Assembly: GCA_017881985.1 (NCBI GenBank)
Contig: JADGQH010000106.1
Coordinates: 1-9,974 of the forward strand
Source: Chloroflexota bacterium
Lineage (GTDB): Bacteria > Chloroflexota > Limnocylindria > Limnocylindrales > CSP1-4
Direction: 5' to 3'
Length of the DNA: 9,974 bases
A program made the translations under genes and the position numbers. The notes under the pieces are model-generated. The model worked only from the letters and a program-made list of their open reading frames with translations, did no database searches and was not told the origin of the DNA. This document shows, piece after piece, positions 5,566 through 9,974 of the stretch (the first letter of the stretch is position 1; every line of letters starts with the position of its first letter).

Positions 5566-6684
5566 TCAGCAGATCCGGGGCAGCTGCTCCCCGACCAGCA
5601 TGTCCACGATCCGCTCGCTCCCGACGATCGTGCGGATGGTGACCATCGCCGGATGGTCTGCGACCACCGCGCCGATCACGGCAGCATCGGCTCCCTCCGG
5701 CACGGCCCGCATCGCGGCCAGGACCGGCTCGGCGAACGCGGCGGGCACGAGCGCCACGAGCTTGCCCTCGTTCGCCACGTGGAGCGGGTCGAGGCCCAGC
5801 ATCTCGCAGGCGGCTCGTACCGGGCCGGGGATCGGGATGGCGGGCTCGTCGAGCACCATGCCGACGCCCGAGGTCGCCGCGATCTCGTTGAGCGCCGACG
5901 AGAGCCCTCCCCGGGTCGGGTCGCGGAGGACGTGGACGTCCGGGCAGGCGCCGACGATCGCGGCCACCAGGCCGTTGAGCGCCTGCGTGTCGGACGCGAT
6001 CTCGACCTCGAACTCGAGCCCCTCGCGGACGCTCATGATCGCGACGCCGTGGAGGCCGATGGGGCCGGAGAGGATGATCGCGTCGCCGACGGCCGCGCGA
6101 TCCGCCGCCGGAGCCACGCCGTCCGGGATCAGCCCGATGCCCGCCGTGTTCACGAACAGCCGGTCGGCGGCGCCCCGCCCCACGACCTTCGTGTCACCGG
6201 TCACGATCCGCGCGCCCGCCTTCACCGCCGCGCGGGCCGCGGACGCGGTGATCGCGCGGAGCTCCTCGAAGGGCAGGCCCTCCTCGATCACGTAGGCGAG
6301 CGAGATGGCGACCGGCTGGGCCCCCATCATCGCGAGGTCGTTGAGCGTGCCGTTGACCGCGAGCTCGCCGATGTCCCCGCCGGGGAACGCGAGCGGGCTC
6401 ACGACGTAGGAATCGGTGGTGAACGCCAAGCGCGCGCCGGCAACCTCGACGACGGCGGCATCGTTGAGCGGGCCGCCCGGCGCGGCCGCCGCAAGCGCAG
6501 GCCCGATGACGTCACGCATGAGCGCGGCGGACAGCTGGCCGCCCGAGCCGTGGCCCAGGATGACGCGCTGGACCTCGGGGATCGGCGCCGGGCAGGCAAG
6601 GCCGTTCGCGTCGAAGAACACGGCATCCGCGGCCGGCGTCCCGGCGGACGCGGCACCCGACGGGAGGTCACGGACGCCGCTCAC
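5566..6684 (-). CDS. hypE: Hydrogenase expression/formation protein HypE
   Basis: HypE dehydrates its own C-terminal thiocarboxamide to a thiocyanate, which supplies the cyanide ligands of the [NiFe] site. The 372-residue protein ends in PRIC, with C372 the acceptor Cys that takes carbamoyl from HypF. It has the PurM-like ATP-binding landmarks TDSYVVSPL (90-98), FPGGDIG (100-106), NGTLNDL (111-117), TGDTKVV (162-168), RDPTRGG (254-260) and NEGK (305-308). The core begins at GHGSGG (44-49), so about 43 residues precede it, compared with only about 8 in the E. coli protein. This extension carries FDANGLACPAPI (24-35). The start is GTG 6684, which overlaps the hypD stop as GTGA, with GAGG about 8 nt upstream. 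The open frame continues further upstream, but only inside hypD. A 142-bp gap follows before the decarboxylase. Confidence 0.96.
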   Translation of the reverse strand: MSGVRDLPSGAASAGTPAADAVFFDANGLACPAPIPEVQRVILGHGSGGQLSAALMRDVIGPALAAAAPGGPLNDAAVVEVAGARLAFTTDSYVVSPLAFPGGDIGELAVNGTLNDLAMMGAQPVAISLAYVIEEGLPFEELRAITASAARAAVKAGARIVTGDTKVVGRGAADRLFVNTAGIGLIPDGVAPAADRAAVGDAIILSGPIGLHGVAIMSVREGLEFEVEIASDTQALNGLVAAIVGACPDVHVLRDPTRGGLSSALNEIAATSGVGMVLDEPAIPIPGPVRAACEMLGLDPLHVANEGKLVALVPAAFAEPVLAAMRAVPEGADAAVIGAVVADHPAMVTIRTIVGSERIVDMLVGEQLPRIC

Positions 6685-6687
6685 CGG
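6673..6687 (-). repeat. 15-bp direct repeat at the hypE start, second copy in the hypC tail
   Basis: The plus-strand 15-mer GACGCCGCTCACCGG occurs here and at 7901-7915. Here it contains the GTG start of hypE; there it lies inside the last codons of hypC, about 40 bp before the hypD start. Both copies encode V-S-G-V in their respective frames. In DNA this GC-rich, one chance 15-mer match in 10 kb is not rare, so the repeat may be accidental. Confidence 0.4.
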
Positions 6688-7862
6688 GCCGCCTCGGTCC
6701 TGTCGAGCTCGCGCGCGGGCGCGATCGGTGCGACCTGCAGCAGCGGCATCGCCGGGGTGAGGGTCCGCACTCCTCCCAGCCCGCGGCCCGCGGAGAAGAA
6801 CGCGGCGCAGGTCCCCTCGGAGCTCACCATCGGCGCGCCGAGAGGCTTCTGCGGGTTGCACAGCGTGCCGTACGCCGTGCAGTCGAGCGGCGTCTTCTCG
6901 CCGGTCAGGATCGCACCCGCGATGCAGGCGGGGTGCTCCTGGGTGTGGATGTCGCCGACCGAGAACCGGCTCTCCGCGTCGAAACGGGCGTACTTCTCGC
7001 GCAGCCGGTAGCCGGAGGCCGGGATCTCCCCGATCCCCCGCCACTTCCGCATGCTGATCTCGAAGACCTCGAAGATCTGCTCCTGGGCGAGCGGGACGCC
7101 GTCGCGCTTGACCGCGCGGGCGTACTGGTTCTCCACCTCGTGGCGGCCCTCCTCGAGCTGGCGGATCGCCATCAGGATGCCCTCGAGGAGGTCGAGCGGC
7201 TCGAAGCCGGTCACCACGATCGGCACGTGGTACTTCGCCGCGATCGGCTCGTACTCGGTCCAGCCCATGACGGCGCAGACGTGGCCCGCCGCCAGGAATG
7301 ACTGGACCTGGTTAGCGGGCGATTCGAGGAGCGCGACCATCGCCGGCGGCACCAGCACGTGCGAGACGAGCACGCTGAAGTTGTCGATCCCGCGGCGCGC
7401 TGCCTCGGCGACGGCCGTGGCGTTCGCCGGCGCGGTGGTCTCGAAGCCGACCGCGAAGAAGACGACCTGCTTGTCCGGGTTGGCGACCGCGACCTTGAGG
7501 GCGTCGAGCGGCGAGTAGACGATCCGGACGTCCGCGCCCCTGGCCTTGAGGGCCAGCAGGTCGGTCGTGGAGCCAGGCACGCGCAGCATGTCGCCATAGC
7601 TGGTGAAGATGACGTCCGGGCGTGCCGCGATCGCGAGCGCCTTGTCGATCTGCTCGAGCGGCGTGACGCAGACCGGGCAGCCTGGCCCGTGGATCATGCG
7701 GACGCCCGCGGGCAGCGCCTCGTCGATCCCCTGCTTGACGATCGTGTGGGTCTGGCCGCCGCACACCTCCATGAGCGTCCACGGCCGGGTCGTGATCCGG
7801 TGGATCTCGGCGATCAGCTTCCTGGCGAGGACCGGGTCGCGGTACTCGTCGAGGTACTTCAT
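6681..7862 (-). CDS. hypD: Hydrogenase maturation protein HypD
   Basis: HypD is the Fe-S scaffold that, with HypC, holds the iron while the CN and CO ligands are added. The 393-residue protein starts MKYLDEYRD and has every key element. CGGQTH at 34-39 includes C34, which with the HypC N-terminal Cys coordinates iron. GPGCPVCVTP at 59-68 holds C62 and C65, the redox thiol pair. The C-terminal [4Fe-4S] ligands are C313, C328, C335 and C352, in CIAG, DCTAYGTLC and SSEGTC contexts. ATG 7862 overlaps the hypC stop as ATGA and has GGAGG 6 nt upstream, so translation is coupled. The open frame extends upstream to 8234 but only as a shadow of hypC. The C-terminus extends about 20 residues beyond the last conserved block and is low in complexity. 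Identification is essentially certain. Confidence 0.97.
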   Translation of the reverse strand: MKYLDEYRDPVLARKLIAEIHRITTRPWTLMEVCGGQTHTIVKQGIDEALPAGVRMIHGPGCPVCVTPLEQIDKALAIAARPDVIFTSYGDMLRVPGSTTDLLALKARGADVRIVYSPLDALKVAVANPDKQVVFFAVGFETTAPANATAVAEAARRGIDNFSVLVSHVLVPPAMVALLESPANQVQSFLAAGHVCAVMGWTEYEPIAAKYHVPIVVTGFEPLDLLEGILMAIRQLEEGRHEVENQYARAVKRDGVPLAQEQIFEVFEISMRKWRGIGEIPASGYRLREKYARFDAESRFSVGDIHTQEHPACIAGAILTGEKTPLDCTAYGTLCNPQKPLGAPMVSSEGTCAAFFSAGRGLGGVRTLTPAMPLLQVAPIAPARELDRTEAAR

Positions 7863-8209
7863 GCCGCGCCTCCGGGCGCTCCCGTCGCGGGGGTCGCGAA
7901 GACGCCGCTCACCGGCCCGTCGTCGTCGGAGACCACGGCCGGCGCGTCCATCCCGGGGCCCATCGTGGCGAGCTCGGTCTGGACCAGGTCGCCCATCTGG
8001 GCCAGGATCTCGAGCGTCTTGAGCGCCTCGTCCTCGTCGACCCGCGAGATCGCGAAGCCGACGTGGATGATCACGTAGTCGCCGAGCTGCACCTCGGGGA
8101 TGTAGGCAAGGCAGGCGTCCTTGCGGACGCCGCCGAAGTCGACCTTGCCCATCGGCAGGCCTCCGTCGTCGCGGATCTCGACGACTCGACCGGGGATCCC
8201 GAGGCACAT
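7859..8209 (-). CDS. hypC: Hydrogenase assembly chaperone HypC (long-tailed)
   Basis: The protein begins MCLGIPGRVVEI; C2, exposed after Met removal, is the residue that binds the iron with HypD and contacts the hydrogenase large subunit. The OB-like body follows with KVDFGGVRKDACLAYIP (22-38), the GDYVIIHVGFAISRVDEDEA stretch (43-62) and the helix LKTLEIL (63-69). This accounts for about 80 residues, the usual family length. A further 35 residues (82-116) form a Gly/Ala/Pro-rich tail with an SDDDG acidic patch. The start is fixed by MCLGIPG, yet its AGGAGG site (8222-8227) is 12 nt away, longer than usual, and lies within the 3' end of hypF. The gene follows hypF by 5 bp and overlaps hypD by 4 bp. 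Confidence 0.96.
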   Translation of the reverse strand: MCLGIPGRVVEIRDDGGLPMGKVDFGGVRKDACLAYIPEVQLGDYVIIHVGFAISRVDEDEALKTLEILAQMGDLVQTELATMGPGMDAPAVVSDDDGPVSGVFATPATGAPGGAA

Positions 8210-8214
8210 GGCTG

Positions 8215-9974
8215 CTATTTCCCTCCTGGTGCACGGCCGGCGGGGACGCCGGAGTCCGCGGCCGACCGGGCCGCCATGGTCGCGGCGGCGATGGCCGCCT
8301 GACCGTAGCTGATTCCGCCGTCGTTCACCGGGACGCGGCGGTTGATGAAGACATCGAAGCCATCGCGGGCCAGCCGCCGGAGCAGCGCATTGGCAAGGCG
8401 GCGGTTCTGGAAGACGCCGCCCGAGAGGCAGACAGTACGGATCCCGGTCGTCGCGGCTGCGTCCGCGCAGAGCTCCCGGGTCAGCTCCGCGATCGTCTCG
8501 TGGAACGCGGCGGCGAGCGGGCCGACGGCGCGGCCGGCCGCCCGGCCGGCGAGCAGCGCGGCAAGCGTCGGACGCGGGTCGTAGACGAGCAGGTCCCCCA
8601 CCCGCTCGAGCGAGTACGGCAGCGGCGCGGCCGTGCGATCGCCCGCTGCGATCTCGAGGTCGATCGCGGCCTGGGCCTCGTACTCCGCGACGTCGCGCAG
8701 GCCGAGGAGGCTCGCTGCGGCGTCGAATAGCCGGCCGGCCGACGAGGCGACCGGCGCGTTGAGGCCGCGCGCCACCTGCGTGCGGACGACCGCCACCTCC
8801 CGCGGGTCGAGGCGCCCGAGGAAGGCCGCCACTAGGTCGCCGTCGAGGCTCCCTGGGCCGGGGACAGCGCCGTCCGCCGCGCCGAGCGACTCCGCACCGA
8901 GCAGGTAGCCGAGCGCCATCCGGTAGGGTCGCTTCACGGCGAGCGCTCCGCCGGGCAGCGGGGCCCGGCCGAAGCGGGCCACCCTGCGGTACCCGACGAG
9001 GTCGGCGACGAAGAGCTCGCCGCCCCACAGCGTGCCGTCGTCTCCCATCCCCAGCCCGTCGTAGGCGACCCCCAGGAACGGCGTCGTGATGCCGTGCTCG
9101 GCCGCGCACGAGGCAACGTGCGCGTGGTGGTGCTGCACGGCGATCCGGCGATCTGCCGGGAACCGGGAGACGGCGTACTTCGTGGAGAGGTACTCCGGGT
9201 GGCGATCGTGCGCCACGACCTCCGGCTCCAGCGCGAGGAGCCGGGAGAGGTGCGCCAGCCCGTCCGTGAAGGCGCGGTGCGTGGCAAGGTCCTCGAGGTC
9301 GCCGTTGTGAGGCGCCACGTGCGCCCGCCCGCCCCGCGCGAGCGTGAAGGTGTGCTTCAGCTCCGCCCCCACCGCGAGGATCGGGCGCAAGGCCGCGACC
9401 GGGAGGGGGAGCGCCTCGGGGGCGTGGCCGCGCGCACGCCGGACCAGCGATTCGCGCCCGGCCACCACCCGGGTCACGGAGTCGTCGTAGCGGGCCCGGA
9501 TCTCCCGATCGTGCGTCAGGAATGCATCCGCGAGGCCGGCGAGCCGTGTGGCCGCGTCCGCGTCGTCGGTGGCCAGCGGCTCGTCGGTCAGGTTGCCCGA
9601 GGTGAGCACGAGCGGCCGACCGACCGCCGCGAGCAGCAGGTGATGGAGCGGCGTGTACGGCAGGAAGATCCCGAGGCGCCGATTCCCGGCGGCCACGGAC
9701 GGCGCGAGCGCGGGCGTGCCGCGGCGCCGCGCGACGAGGAGCACGATCGGCCGCGCCGGCCCCCCCAGGAGCGCTGCCTCCGTCGACGTCACGTGGCAGA
9801 GCGCCCGGGCGGCGGCGAGGTCGCGGACCATGATCGCGAAGGGCTTCGCCCAGCGACGCTTCCGGTCGCGCAGCCGGCCGACGGCCGACGCGTCCGTCGC
9901 GTCGCACGCGAGGTGGTAGCCGCCGAGGCCCTTGACGGCGACGACCATTCCGGCTTGCAGGTCCGCGACCGCGG
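8215..9974 (-). CDS. hypF: Carbamoyltransferase HypF (5' part beyond window)
   Basis: HypF turns carbamoyl phosphate and ATP into carbamoyl-adenylate and transfers the carbamoyl group to the HypE C-terminal Cys. The frame is open to 9974, so the acylphosphatase domain, the zinc-finger pair and the start of the YrdC-like domain are outside the window. Visible landmarks, numbered from the Met at 9948, are KGLGGYHLACDA (6-17) and TSGNLTDEP (116-124) of the YrdC-like domain. The Kae1-like transferase domain follows, with HDRHPEYLSTKYA (247-259), the metal-binding VQHHHAH (271-277), DGLGMGDDGTLWGGE (297-311), and near the end LSGGVFQN and NDGGISYGQA. The last 20 or so residues are a nonconserved tail. 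The Met at 9948 is not the start, because the preceding residues (AVADLQAG) continue the usual strand before KGLGG. hypC follows after 5 bp. Confidence 0.96.
   Translation of the reverse strand, partial: AVADLQAGMVVAVKGLGGYHLACDATDASAVGRLRDRKRRWAKPFAIMVRDLAAARALCHVTSTEAALLGGPARPIVLLVARRRGTPALAPSVAAGNRRLGIFLPYTPLHHLLLAAVGRPLVLTSGNLTDEPLATDDADAATRLAGLADAFLTHDREIRARYDDSVTRVVAGRESLVRRARGHAPEALPLPVAALRPILAVGAELKHTFTLARGGRAHVAPHNGDLEDLATHRAFTDGLAHLSRLLALEPEVVAHDRHPEYLSTKYAVSRFPADRRIAVQHHHAHVASCAAEHGITTPFLGVAYDGLGMGDDGTLWGGELFVADLVGYRRVARFGRAPLPGGALAVKRPYRMALGYLLGAESLGAADGAVPGPGSLDGDLVAAFLGRLDPREVAVVRTQVARGLNAPVASSAGRLFDAAASLLGLRDVAEYEAQAAIDLEIAAGDRTAAPLPYSLERVGDLLVYDPRPTLAALLAGRAAGRAVGPLAAAFHETIAELTRELCADAAATTGIRTVCLSGGVFQNRRLANALLRRLARDGFDVFINRRVPVNDGGISYGQAAIAAATMAARSAADSGVPAGRAPGGK

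Noticed and set aside
4464..5642. 392-codon open frame on the plus strand opposite the decarboxylase
   Set aside because: Its translation is Arg/Gly/Pro-rich with no domain, and it is the mirror of a gene with full catalytic motifs; long antisense frames are expected at this GC content.
5653..7011. 452-codon open frame on the plus strand opposite hypE and hypD
   Set aside because: Low-complexity Arg/Asp/Gly/His-rich translation that crosses two certain genes; a composition artefact.
5566..7044. HypE read as a 492-residue protein
   Set aside because: The extra N-terminal residues are a shadow of hypD; GTG 6684 in the GTGA overlap is the natural start.
6681..8234. HypD read as a 517-residue protein from an upstream start
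   Set aside because: The first 124 or so residues are an out-of-frame shadow of hypC; ATG 7862 has GGAGG and the conserved MKYLDEYRD start.

Overview
The window is a GC-rich (roughly two thirds or more G+C), densely packed stretch of bacterial chromosome. All ten genes I can support lie on the minus strand, so transcription runs from position 9974 toward position 1. The composition, the short gaps, the GTGA and ATGA overlaps, and the cyclic-nucleotide-binding domains (CNBDs) attached to unrelated proteins fit an aerobic, high-GC soil or water bacterium. I lean toward Chloroflexota, with Actinomycetota as the alternative. This is inferred from gene style, since there is no rRNA or marker gene here.

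Region 1 (9974 to 5566) is a [NiFe]-hydrogenase maturation operon in the order hypF (5' part missing), hypC, hypD, hypE. HypF and HypE make the Fe-bound cyanide ligands from carbamoyl phosphate, and HypC and HypD hold the iron while Fe(CN)2CO is assembled. All diagnostic motifs are intact, including the C-terminal PRIC of HypE. No hydrogenase structural gene lies in the window; one would be expected further right or elsewhere.

Region 2 (5423 to 1743) is a two-gene unit with a 33-bp gap. The first gene is a group II PLP-dependent amino-acid decarboxylase carrying a C-terminal CNBD. The second is a 12-helix major facilitator exporter, also carrying a C-terminal CNBD. A decarboxylase and a transporter that each have their own nucleotide sensor suggest an amine-making and amine-moving module gated after translation by a cyclic nucleotide. 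This is the most unusual content of the window.

Region 3 (1648 to 1) is a sulfur-relay operon: an ArsR-family repressor, a DsrE-like protein, a TusA-like sulfur carrier, and a DsrE2-like protein whose 3' end runs off the window. A palindromic, repeated TGCGCAT element just upstream of the repressor start is a good candidate autoregulatory operator.

Gaps: 5424-5565 (142 bp) and 1605-1742 (138 bp) are the only spacers above 100 bp. The first holds a strong ribosome binding site but no promoter or terminator I can defend. The second holds the operator. There are no rRNA, tRNA, CRISPR, insertion sequence or phage genes.
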